Of a stretch of 64,000 nt of DNA, positions 1 to 12,800 are shown piece after piece; the stretch's first letter is position 1, and each line of letters starts with the position of its first letter. This stretch comes from Trichoplax sp. H2 (Eukaryota; Placozoa; Uniplacotomia; Trichoplacea), in NCBI GenBank assembly GCA_003344405.1, contig NOWV01000012.1, positions 434,001-498,000 of the forward strand, given 5' to 3'. Made by a program: the position numbers and the translations under genes. Under the pieces are notes generated by a model. That model saw only the letters and a list, made by a program, of their open reading frames with translations, ran no database searches and was not told where the DNA came from.

Positions 1-199
1 CCAATCTACCAATCAAACAATACCGTTATAAATTTCACGACTATTTATACCATTTTCCCATTTTGACCGGACTTATCCACTCCATTGCAAGCATATGGCC
101 GATCGATTTGGATGCCTTGAAGATCATTAATTAATTCGCAGTGAGTGCTGTCATACTTATTCGTTGCCCTTGTTGCCAATCATAGTCGTCTACTTGTAT

Positions 200-466
200 T
201 CATTTTATTAGCCATATTGCGTAGGGTAAAGAAACCAGTGACATGTGCAGTGAGAGTGTCGAGAAGGGTCTATCTTTACCGATTACTCCATCCATCGCGA
301 TGAAATTGGCGTTATCGCCAATCGTAAGCGATACTGTGCCATATCCTATTTCAATATCATAGTAATAAGTTGATCGAACTACAAGAATAGCCAAATGTTT
401 ATCATTTCTTTCTATTCCACATACGTTGATTGAAGATACAGCAATCAAGCCATACAATAATTTATC
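200..466 (-). CDS. possible 3'-terminal exon of an unrecognised minus-strand gene
   Basis: On the minus strand an open frame of about 88 codons follows a plausible splice acceptor (TTGGACAG, ending at 467) and closes with TGA at 200-202. The peptide looks like real protein: mixed hydrophobic and polar, with a glycine-rich, beta-like centre (IGYGTVSLTIGDN) and a hydrophobic end. I do not recognise a family. No start codon or second exon could be tied to it. If real it would be the last exon of a gene whose upstream exons are unlocated, possibly nested in or head-to-head with the ARFGEF3 start region. It could equally be a chance open frame; the main support is composition and the acceptor. Confidence 0.25.
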   Translation of the reverse strand, partial: DKLLYGLIAVSSINVCGIERNDKHLAILVVRSTYYYDIEIGYGTVSLTIGDNANFIAMDGVIGKDRPFSTLSLHMSLVSLPYAIWLIK

Positions 467-559
467 CTGTCCAATAGTTGTCTAGCCGTAAGATTGATGT
501 TGTCTTAGATTGGATATATAACCTGCACTCTAGAATACAATATTGAATTGACGCAATCT

Positions 560-640
560 TGTAAGATTATATCTCTTTTTTTCCCCCCCCCCCTACTTTG
601 GCCATTTTTTAAATCTTTTTTCCCCCCTTATTTTTAACCC
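560..640 (+). other. pyrimidine-rich tract upstream of ARFGEF3
   Basis: A run of T and C including about a dozen consecutive C lies roughly 250-300 bases before the ARFGEF3 start codon. It may belong to a 5' UTR, a promoter or an upstream splice acceptor; the sequence does not decide between these. No TATA box in a convincing position was seen. Confidence 0.4.
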
Positions 641-884
641 TTATTTTCATCACCCTATCATTGATTCAATTGTTCGTTATTGAAGATACTCTATACTCCA
701 CTATTCATAGTTGAAATTAGGAATTTGTCTCCGATTTTGGCATCAAAATAGAGATATAGCTCAATCTGTAGTCGTTGCCAATGCAGTATACTGTAAACTA
801 TCATCAACAGTCTTGTATCAGCAATCGATTGAATATCTTGAGATTGACGCAATGGGTATCTTTTATTTAAGTCCATCCAAGAAT

Positions 885-3800
885 ATGGAGTCGGTTCTTC
901 ATCAATTATCCAAGGATGCGTCGCCAACCAAGCAGAAATCGCTTCGTGATGCTTGTGCAACAGCTACAGGTATAGTTATTTATCCAAGAATATCAATCTA
1001 TTCACAAATAGACTGATGGCTAGATTGCCGGTAAAATTTCAATTCCTTTCATCATCGAATACAATACTTGTACTACATCGATGTTATTCATTTGCCTAAC
1101 ATAGTTATACAGTTAGTTGAAAGTAAGTCATGTCCATTTCGTTGTCTTTAGCGATAGTCACAAGATATAACAGTCGTTATTGAAATTGTTATCAACAACA
1201 GCATGGTTAAAATACACACCCGACAATTAAAATCTCCTTCAGAAGTGAATCATTCGTTATAGTCATAAAAATGCCCTACTTTATTTGAATTCTAAGCGTT
1301 GTACTTGACTCATTCCATTGAGTATTATACTATGGAGATAATCGATATCATCTTTTCACTATTATATCCTAGAAATCTTGTTGGGTAAAAGTTCCGTCAA
1401 GCCTTATATACTAAGGTAAGCTGAAACCATCCGAACGTAAATATGGGAAAGCAATACCACGTTGTTAACCTTTACTAGAATGGTATTGTTGAGTTTTGTA
1501 TGCCATGGCTACATTATTCTACCGTTATACTTGTCGGATAAAATCATAATAACCCACTATCTTACATCGTGGAATCAACTAGTACCAACGATGATAATGT
1601 TAAATGTACAATTTACAACCATGAATTTAGTCAATGGAATAGAATATGATCAACTTTAATTGCTGAAAGACAAAAAAAAAAGAAAGAACTACTGTACATG
1701 GAGGTAGTGTATAACCACTTTTTAATGTTGTCTTTCCAATCTTATCGTAGAGAAAAATGCCTATTACCCATCAAGTTAGCATTTGAAAGCCGGAGTAATA
1801 AATTGGCTGGCCATGGCATTCGAGGACTCCAAGTAAGTTCAAAATAAAAAGTTCTTTAAATTTTTTTTTTTACTTTTTGTATTATTGTGACATCAAAATA
1901 TGACAGCTTTTCTAACCGCAACAGCATCATTTTATGACCAACTAAAATTTCACAGTGACTTCAACAAGAAACTAAAATATCTTCACTTTATGTAATGGAC
2001 GTAGTATTTATTCCCTTCCGTTTTATTCATTGCTTTATTACTCTTCATTTCCATCCTGACATTTTATTCGTCTATCTCATTCTGCGAACAACTGTTCAGT
2101 TAAAAATTGTTGATCATTTCAGAATTGCTCCATAATCTTGTAATAGAAGTGTTACAGGCAATGATATACATACAAATGAATTTGAAAGAGGTAGAAAAAA
2201 TGAATCCATCGTAGACGCTATTCCTGCGGTAATTGACAAACTACTATTTTATCGTGTCAAGAATAAAGTAATAATACTATCACGCGAGATACTAACTCGA
2301 CGAATGAAAGACATTTATGTACATCGCCATTTAATCAACGCTCATGTGTGCCATCGTTTATTCTAAACAATATCTTCACCTACGTTGTCATAATAGCAGC
2401 TAGTATACGCATAGCTTATTAGCTTATAAATTTATACGCTCACTCCACGTTAAAATATTGGATAATCGATCATGTCAAGAGTTTTAGTATCCACGCTCAA
2501 AAGATGCCAATACCTTCGGAGCAGACGTACTAACATAGGGCATCAAGGAAGAAAATTGTAGTCAACCATTCAATCTATTCCTATAAGATATTCAGTCTTG
2601 ATGTTATACCGTTCAATCCTGCGTAGAATCAACTTTTAACGATAGAAAATAAATGATAAAAGTCATCTTGCGTAGAAGTACAGTCGATATCAGTTCAACT
2701 TGCCATGTTAACTTATTAATCTATTCCTTAGTCAATCTGCAATTCCTTATCTACCCAATAAAGCTTGAAAGCAGATTTTCCCCCTTTTCTCTCCAAGCCT
2801 ACTAGGACACAAAACATAACTCAGTTAAAGTGCAAATAAATAATATAATAATCAACGCTATACAATATCTTACAATACTATCGTTACTTAACAAGCTATC
2901 ATTGAGATCGAGCAAAATTGAAAGAAAAACTGTAATCAGCTTGTTAAATTCAGGTAAAATACTATAGTTAACCTTCAGATAAATTTGAATAGTCTATATT
3001 GATCAAATTAGACGTGATAACATCATCCAATTGATCAACCATTGATTGATGATAGTAAAATGAAATCAAATACGGGGAGAAAACTTGTTAAAGTCCCTTG
3101 ATGAATTTTATTCTACCATTGGATCCATACTAACTTCACGTACCTTCTGCTTTCATTGCTTTTATTACTTTGTCTTTTTTGTTTTCATTCCATCAATAAT
3201 ATATCCCTCTATTTATAGTTATGTTTAGAATTTATTTTAACAGACAGTATAGGCTATCCTGTAAAACATCAGTGGTATTCCTTTACGCTATACTTTTATA
3301 ACAAATATCAATAAATTCTGCTAGGTAGTATACGTAAACAATGCCTTCAACTAATTGTTTAATAACACTATAATTTTACAATACTTTCTTCTATACTCAG
3401 CCGATAACGACCAATTAAACTAATTTTTCCCCTCTTCTATATGTCATGAAATATAAAATGGAGAGATCAAGTGTACTCGTTTATCCAGTAATTAGCTTCA
3501 TATCATAATTAACCAAGATAAAATGAACATCATCGATCGACGATGTTGTTATATAAAAGTAAAATACTTGTAAACCGTTATGGTAGACAGACATTGGCTT
3601 AACAAATCATTCAACAATTCGAAAAATTGTTGAGGGGGCTACAGAAAAAGATTCCTATAGCTTTTAATAAAAACCCTTAGGTAACAAATTATACTTTATT
3701 GCTCAATAATTGATACTATTATTTTATAAAAAGACGATATACTATAGAAATAAACGCTTAAAATTCAACTATCCTTTTGAAATGATGAAAAATATTGCAT

Positions 3801-6800
3801 AATCTTTTAGGATGCACATAGAAATGATATCACTATACTATTTTTAAATTACAGCATTTCAAATTTTTCCTCTTAAGCTAATGATATTATCTATTGTCAT
3901 GTGCATTTATACTGACAAGTTACGGCCATGATGATATTCATTTACTAACAACGAGTACGTTGGAAGCCTTAAATAACTACTATCTAAAAATCTAGTTCGA
4001 AAATGACATTTTCCATCATTGCCTGATAGTGAAAATTGAATACTAAAGTTAATCAGATGTAGAAAATCTAAAGATGCTCGCACTCGCTCTGGATATAGGA
4101 ATAAAAATAATAATCCTGTAGTAACATTGGACTGAATCGTACTGATTCACTACTACAAGGTCAAAAACAAAATATGTAAATTATTTTTAATATGCAAAGC
4201 TTTATTCCAGCACAATAGATCGATTAGTGAGAGCGCAGCTCTTGATGCTGTACATCCACATCTATTCTAATCGTATAATGAATTCAGAAAATAAACTTTG
4301 TTTTTCCTTTAATTTAACTAATGAAGATCATATTTCATCAATCTCAGTTGTCTAACTCTTAAATAGTGATGAGGATCTATAATTTTGTTCGTAGGAAGCA
4401 TTTCTATATTACAATCATCGCGATTTCAGCCATTGACTACTATACTAAATGTTTGCTTAAATTTTCGATCCTTCTCCTTCTAAATTCTTTAATTTATGTT
4501 CATATCCTTAAAGTATCTTAAAATTTCGTTGTTGTTACTTAACAACCTAATTCTCTTTTACTGTCTGAATTTGTAATCCTCTTTACCACTTGATATACAG
4601 GTATAGTGGTTATGTTCATTCTTTAGCTAATCACTAAGTTCTAAAGTCTATTGTAAAACTATACGTATTGCGTATACTGTAGATAAAAATTTAATGGAAC
4701 GTTTTTTTTATTGGAGAGAGACAGTAGCCTAATAAACTTTTAAAATTAATAAAAAATGCCTTTAAGGTAATTTCTACCTTCGTAAAATGTAGACAGTTCA
4801 AAACTACTGGCTACTGTCATGATGATATATACGTATATCATACGCGTATGTGGGTGTCGTTAAAAAAGATTCTTGCCTACAGCATCAGTTAAGAAGCTAT
4901 AATAATAACTTCAGTAGTACATTTTCTTCTCGATCCAATCAAAATGATACGCAGTAATAATAGGATACTTTCACTGTGTTGTAATGAATAGTCGTATATG
5001 ACGAACTGAAAAAAATTCAGTTACCAATATTTCTTTTGTCCTTTTACGTATATTGTATACCCATATGCCAGTATAATTAATTGTAGCATCGTCATTAACA
5101 GTCAATTTTTATTCTCCTTTCTTAATAATAATTGTAATACAGAATATGAATGAAAGATTATCGTTTGCAACTATAATTTTATGATAAACGGTGATGCTAA
5201 ATTCAGCTAGTAACAAGGCTTTTAATCATTTTGTAAAACTATTATTCATCGTGAGCTATATTTTTAATTAACACACAACTGTAATTATATTAAAGAAATT
5301 TTCCTTGGTACTCGTAATTTATTAATTAATACAACGAATACATATCAGTGTTATGATGACCTAGAAAGAGCAATAATTAATTTCTCTTAAGTAATTAGGC
5401 AACTATTTAGTATCTGCTTGTTCCTTCCGGTTGTCTTATCATTAATCCTGTGATTACTAATAAGTACAGTATCATACACTGTCAAAGCTATTTTTTTCCT
5501 ATTCTTTTTCGTAAAACTAGACAGTAAAACAAATTTATATAACAGTTATTGAATAATTTTATTCATCTACAATTATTATACATAGCCACTAGCATAGGAG
5601 CGCATTTAAAAAACATCTATTATCGCAATCTACTTAAAAGTCATCCAATCTACAGTATTGCGCTTGAAATGCTGCAAACTAAAATTAGCCTTATTAAAAT
5701 CCAGAATGGATTTATTCTATGTTCTCGCCGATGCTCTATTTTCTAATAGCACTGATATCACTCGTGAAATCCCTGCAGTAGTCGTAGTTGGTTGAAATTA
5801 AATGATAACTCTCGATGATATTTGATGCTAGCATATGCGCATAATCAATCGTAGAAATTGTATTGAGATAGATTATAAATGTGTTTATCAACTGATTTAC
5901 CGGCAATGCCTATTGGTATTTCATTTTTAGAAAATTCTTTTAGACGATCGCTTCGCCAGTAGTGAAAATGACCCGTTTGACTGTCAACTTACTGTCCAAC
6001 TGATTAATACATTTACAAATATTACCAACTTTTCCGATGAAATTCAAATCGAAATTATGAAGGTAAGGAAATGTCTTCCCGACTACCAATACTACATCAT
6101 TTCTTTCTATCTATGCAGTGTATACTAGTAAGAGAGTGAAATATATCATTATCCGAGTAGATTCTGCGCGTATACTTCCAATGCTTGTCTAATCTAGCGT
6201 ATTAAAACATTTATTGATTTACATTACTTTTTATAATAATTCTACAATACATATCGTATGTATAGTAATTACATTTATTTTCTAAAAAACTACTCAATTT
6301 TTGATACAGCCTTATACAAATTACCATTTACGTCATCGTCGTCAACAAATTTATACAATATTTTACGAACAAATTGACATCTTTATGCTTTCTAATTGCC
6401 ATTAACCAATCGTATACTAATCTAGATCCTATAAAATTGTTGATGAGCATAGCATTTAGATTGCTATACAATAATTCTATAATCTACAGTATGTCAGTAT
6501 GGGAGTTGTATTTATATTTAGAGATTATTTTTAAGATGCGATACTATTCCTATGTCATCATAAGATTTGATAATACAAATATTTCACTATCCAAGCAGCA
6601 TATTTATACTTCTGATATATCTAATATAGTATACAATAACTCTGATTCCTCAAAATATTTGATTAAAAGTAAAATATTAATTGCATATTACAATAAGTCT
6701 ACTTGTAACAATGAAAATCATCTTTATGTTCAAACAAATCATTCTAAATGCAGCTAATATACTGTAATCGTATACTATATCTTATGTCGTAAGATTTCAA

Positions 6801-9800
6801 AACATATATAGCCATGAAAATTTTGAGAGATATTCTTCGCTATCGCAACTTTCAAGTGTTTATATAGTATTTATTGTCTATCATATCTTATTATAATAAC
6901 ATTGCTAATTTAATGAGTAATTGAGTAGCAATGAAATGATAGATAAATAAATAGGCCTAGTATCGCAGAGGGAACTGAAAAGTACTGCAGTTACATAAGA
7001 AACGTGGCAGCTGTCTTGAATATTTCCCTTACATGCAAATATGTTTTGTATTTAAAGCTAATACTTAAATATGGCAATGTACTTTACTGCAATATTTCTA
7101 ATGTTAATGCTTTCAAACTGAAGTACTCCACTGTCAAAGTAGGCAATTCATCTGTGCAACAGCACTTTTAAAAAGTGATTCATTTACAGTTTAGTAATAT
7201 AAATAAATAGCATTCGGTTTGGATAAAAAAATCTGCATATGTAAATATTATGACAGATATCTATCTTCAAGCAGAAACAGATAAAGCAAATATGTTTTCA
7301 TTTTTTTCCTTATAGATTTATGTGGTAGTATTCTCTTTTCGAGTTAGACTAAATAGAAAGTTTTCATTATTTAATAGTTTATCACGATTTTGATTAAATA
7401 CTGCATCATGATGGCGAATACACCCGGCTTGTTAGAAAGAAAAGCTCACAGGGCTAGCATTAAATCGTACTTTATTCATAGAAGATTATCATAATAGTCA
7501 TTCGATAATTTTACGCGGATTAATTGTAGTGAGATAATAGCACCAACCATATTTAGGCTATTTAGGGTTAGGAATAATAAAATTGCGATAGTGCTATCAT
7601 ATTCAAATAAAATAATAAAAAGAATTTTTGTAGCTTAGTAATAGAATTAAAGTAAGTAGATTGTAGCCATCATACGTATATAGTATAGATCAATATTACT
7701 TTATAGAAGTGCCAATGATAGACGTAAAACTGACAGTTAATTGTAACCTTAACATTCTGTCATATTAAAAACATTGGAAAGGAATGATAGACGAATTATA
7801 GCTATGAAATTCTGTTTAAGTGGTTCATTTGTAATCAAACACAGATTTTACTGGCTGCGACTTGTTCTCTGAATTGTCAACTGCATGGAGAAGAATTGAA
7901 GAAAGCAGCTCAGGTAACTTAAGTATCATCAATCTTAGTACAGTATATGATCTACTATCTAATATCAATATAGTCCTTGATCGGATTAAAACTAGTGAAT
8001 TATGTTTTACTTTAGCCATAGCCACCTTAAAATGTAGGTTACAAAATAATTCTGATAATAAGTATTTTAATCTTAATATTAAAGTGAATGGACTACAACT
8101 AATTATACGCAATAAAATATGTGTAATAATTATTTCTAACTTACTATTAATAATCTTATTACTAAATTAATATTACAATGAATTTCTTAGTTATGCTTAG
8201 ATACATTCTCACGTAATCACCAGCATGGTACGAAGACAGCAGCTAAAGCAACGTTAACACAACTATTAAGCTCGATTTGCCATCAATTAGAGGAACATTT
8301 TAAGGTTATAAAAGAATATTATCGCAACCACTCAATTTTGCCATTCTACGCTGTTTTTATTATATATGATTTGATCACTCATTTATCTTTTAAGCTTATT
8401 CGTTCTTAATTATAGGTTATCGATATAATACAGAAAAGAACTGATAACGATAGAGAATTAGAATCTACTGCTACTGTTGACTTAAGCAATATCAATGTTT
8501 CATCTGATGATGATAAAGCCACCGTTCAACAAGACGAAAATCCTGAACCAACACAAAATGGTAGTGCTGTTGCTAGTGCTGATAGCGAAACACCAATTGG
8601 GACAGAATCTACAAAATTCGATGAGAACAAGCATGAAATTACCTCCGATAGTTGCGACGCTGAAAATAACAATAATTCAGTTCGTGATTTAGATGCAACT
8701 ATTCATTCGGAAAATAAAGAAATTCAGGAACAGTCTCAATCATCCAACGAAAATACAAGTCAATGATAGTGATGAAAATAGTTGTAAATCCCCATCTGCA
8801 GAATCTCTAAATACCATAGAAGGAGAAAATGAAATTGTAAATACTACCTGCGATTCCGATCACGAAACGATAGTTGAAATTAAAATAGCAGATAAAGAAT
8901 CGCAGGATGTTAACACTACATCGTCTGATACAGATGAAATTATTGTACAAGAAGAAATTTCTGTTCTAAAGGAGGAAGAAGACGAAACTAATCCCAGCAA
9001 TAATGTTAACGAACCTGACGATAACTCATGCCCTAGTGAATCTCAAAATGATAATGAAGGCGAAATTGGAGAGTCCAGCAATTTGGCCATTTCGGAAAAT
9101 AGTGACGAAATTTCTCACGCTATTAGTACTGATGACAGTGAAATATTGAAATATGAAAAAGAAAGTGATGATGTCGATCAGAAAAAAATACCAGATGATA
9201 ACGTAGATACAGACTATAATTCCACCGATGCTATAACCGATAAATCTACGGAATCTACTGATGCAAAAGTGACTTCAAATGATACATCGATCAGTTTTAC
9301 TGCTGAAAGCGAGCAAACTGATGTAAAACCCAATAACGAAGCAACAGCATCGACACCTGCAACTCCTTTACCTAAGAAAGGCAAGAAAACCGTATCATTT
9401 GACGATGAGGTGGCTGGTGCAGCAGCAGCAAATACAGATAAAGTACATAATGGGATTAATATTTCCATTTTAAAATCCACTGGAAGTAACCATACACGAG
9501 CAGCTCAAGAAGCAAAGTTCAGCTCTTTCGCTAGCAACCAACAAGCAAAAATCAACGATTATAATGATACTTTATCCGGTAAGACATTTTATGCTTGCGT
9601 AATATTAATGTTTTTTAGGTCACAAGATTATTTTCAAAGAAAGCAGCCGCTAAGTCAAATATTTTTATATTATAATGATATCATATACTAGACGCAGAGG
9701 ATATGGTTGAAAAATTAACAGAAGACATCATCATGTTGCTCGAATTTTTTAGTTTAGGAATTGAAGCTATTCCAAGGCAAGCCACTTAAAATTCATTATA

Positions 9801-12800
9801 TTTTATATTTAATATACTCATATCTATAAACGAAAAATTCTAGATATTTTAAGTATTAATGGATAGATGCTTAAGATTAATGTTTATAATCAACAGGCAA
9901 ATGGATCTTCAGACGTTATCCCTATATTTAGATTCCATTCATGTCATTTTAAGAACCTCACCAACAGTCTTAGAAAATTATAAAAGCTTTGTTAATGTCG
10001 TTTGGTATGCTAAAAGATATCTACATAAACTTAATCTCATTTACGATTGCATTTCACGTTGTAGCCAATAGCAATTTAAATGTATTTACTTTTCGTTATA
10101 TCATTTGGAAATTATGGTAGGCAACGATTATCGCCGGCATTAATATGCGTTTTAGGTCTAACACCTCAATCATTTGGTCTAAAATCCAGCCAACAGACGA
10201 TGTATATCTACAATAACAGAACCTGTTATAAAATTGTGGAGGAGCTATTAAAACATACCAGATCGATTCCCTCTCTTCGTCCAGTTTTAGAATCTATCTT
10301 TTATCATATGTTAGCTTTCCCTCCACCTAATCAGAGATTAGAGCAACTAAAAGCGTTAAAATCGGTGCCGTACTAACTTAAAAACCAATTACTACAACTA
10401 ACCAATCATACGATTAACGCTAATATAATTTTACATTATTACTTTTACTCTATTATAGCTATTTGCTTCACCAACTCGTCTACTTGATATCACGTTGCCT
10501 GTACTCCAACAATATCGAAATAACTCGATTACAGATATCAAAGAAGACAAGGCCATATTAGGGCTACTAAAACTGTAAGTTTTCACAGTGATTATTTTTC
10601 CATTGCAATTATGAATTAGTTGTAATTATGGCATTAATATCAAGAACTTTTCCATCATACAAATACTTCTACACTTACTTGCCTACGGTTTGAATTGCCC
10701 TTTACATCATTAACGCTGTCAAAGTATTGATGTAATATCTAAGGAAATTCCGTTTTTTTAATTATAGTGTACTAAGGTTACCTTCAATATAGATTAGTTA
10801 AGAATTTTATATTTCATCTGTAATATTGTATCGCAGTGCATACTTCATTTGTAATAACATTAATTAACGGTATGATACTTTAGGAAATAGACTATTTTAT
10901 AGCGAGGTTGCTATTCTAAACGATCATTATACTCATATACATAGGTGTCTGCAGAGTGCTGTGGAAGCTAGCGAGAGTGGCGATTTGGCTAGTTTACAAA
11001 CAAGCATTGAATGTGTTTGTGCACTTCTGGAATCGACAGAAGAATTAAGCAAAGGTTCATTGATGTCAGAAAGCCTTCTTCAGTATATGGAAAAAACTTT
11101 AAGCCATTTATCATCAAGCAAAGCTATACCTATCAAGTCTAATGAATCAGAGATAGCTCAAAAATTAAAAGCGTAAGAAAATAATTCTGATATTATCCGC
11201 CTATTATTGTAGATATAGGTTATCATATTTTTAAATAAGTTTTATGTACCTATATCTAACTCAATCTAACAATTAATAGTGTGGCAGCAGAATCACAACA
11301 TACCCCTCAAGATAAAGAAAAGGAGGAAAATTTAGCGGCGGAGAAATCGAAGGTTGCAAAATTAGATATGGAACCCCATAGCATCACAGATATAGCAAAA
11401 GAAAACAACGAAGTTAAATCTGAAGCTAGTGAACAGCAATTCAATGTTGAAACAAATGAAGAAAAAATCTCGGAAAGCGATCAGGAAGATATTACTGATA
11501 AAAATATTGATGAACAAAACATTGAAATTGACGAATCTTTACAAGAAGAGGATGTCATAGCTACCAGCGATAATGCCAACTTAGCTGATCACCCATCGGA
11601 AGATAATAATCCAAGTACCAATAGTGAAATCCAACCTATTTCAGCGATCGGTGAAGAAGAACGAGATGCAATTGTAAAACAATTGTCCGGCAAATATTTA
11701 GAATCAGAAAGCAACTCACCATTAACACAAATTATGTCACCGAGTATGGAAATAAATGAAAAAGAAAGCGTACAAAAATTTCTTAGTTGTTTAATGGAGA
11801 TCTTACCTCATATTTTGCGCTTAGATAGTTTAACAGATGTAGATACTATGTTGCAACAATTTTCATCAAGCATTTGTAGCATCTTAAGTAGTCCAAAGGG
11901 GAAGCAACAACAATCATTCCCCAATCAAATTATTCGTGATGATGATGACGAAAATTCATCATTGTGCTCGGAGAAAAGATCTAGTAAACGCCAAGCTAAT
12001 GACCTTACTCCTTCTTATGCGGATAATATTTATCTTGCCACATATTCTGTTTTGTCCTTATGTTGGAAATTGGATATGAGCGGCTATTACAGAAGCCTGA
12101 AATTAAATCAAGAACGTACCCCCATAGTATCTGAGGTACGCCAACTAATAGAATTTAATATTCCTTTCACGTAGACGACTATGACATTAAAAATCCTGAA
12201 TAAGAAATTCGATCTTTGTATAGCTCTTTTATCGATGAATAAGCCTTGTGTTAGCAAATGTCGATGTGGTTGTGTACAAAAAATATATTTATAATCAATG
12301 CATTGTTTATTTCTATGTTTAAGGCTGAATTTATAAAAAGTACAGAAGAGAATAATAACGCTATCCCGCAGCTTCCTACTTCATGGCTATCGGAGCTTTA
12401 CCATCGAATACTATCATTTAACATATTAGAAACTGCAGGCTATGATAAGAGTTTCGGCAACCCTCATCTTATTAGGCTAATTAAGGAGGATAGTGTTGAA
12501 AGGCGCTTAAAACAATTGAAAACTCTTGAAGATGATCGTTTGATACTTTTTGAATTAGGTAATACTCGATCAGTTGACTTGATACCTGATTCCAAGTAAT
12601 AGTTTTAGTTGTAATTTTTTTAATTTGCTACTCATTTTATTTTGGCAGGAAGAAAATTAGCTCGCAGCATACTTACTACAGTTTGGGACCATATCATGCA
12701 AATTTTAATTGCTCCATTAACTGTCCCAAAACCAATAACTGCGAAGACGATGGTTAGCATGGTCCTAAGCAATTATAAAGAACACCACCTAAAAGAGCGC

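Noticed and set aside
691-960. 89-codon minus-strand open frame
   Set aside because: It is antisense to ARFGEF3 exon 1, which matches the human start by sequence and splice phase.
6374-6757. 127-codon plus-strand open frame in ARFGEF3 intron 4
   Set aside because: AT-rich codons (I, N, Y, S, K), no family resemblance, no splice context; likely chance.
7553-7580. TTTAGGGTTAGG, telomere-like
   Set aside because: Only about one and a half units, in the middle of an intron; chance.
7825-8112. 95-codon minus-strand open frame
   Set aside because: Overlaps ARFGEF3 exon 5 on the opposite strand and is explained as a shadow of it and of AT-rich intron.
12136-12174. Extension of ARFGEF3 exon 13 to the stop at 12172
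   Set aside because: Ending at GAG|GTACGC (12135) gives phase 0, joins the 12324 acceptor and restores the family spacing to SWLSELYH.
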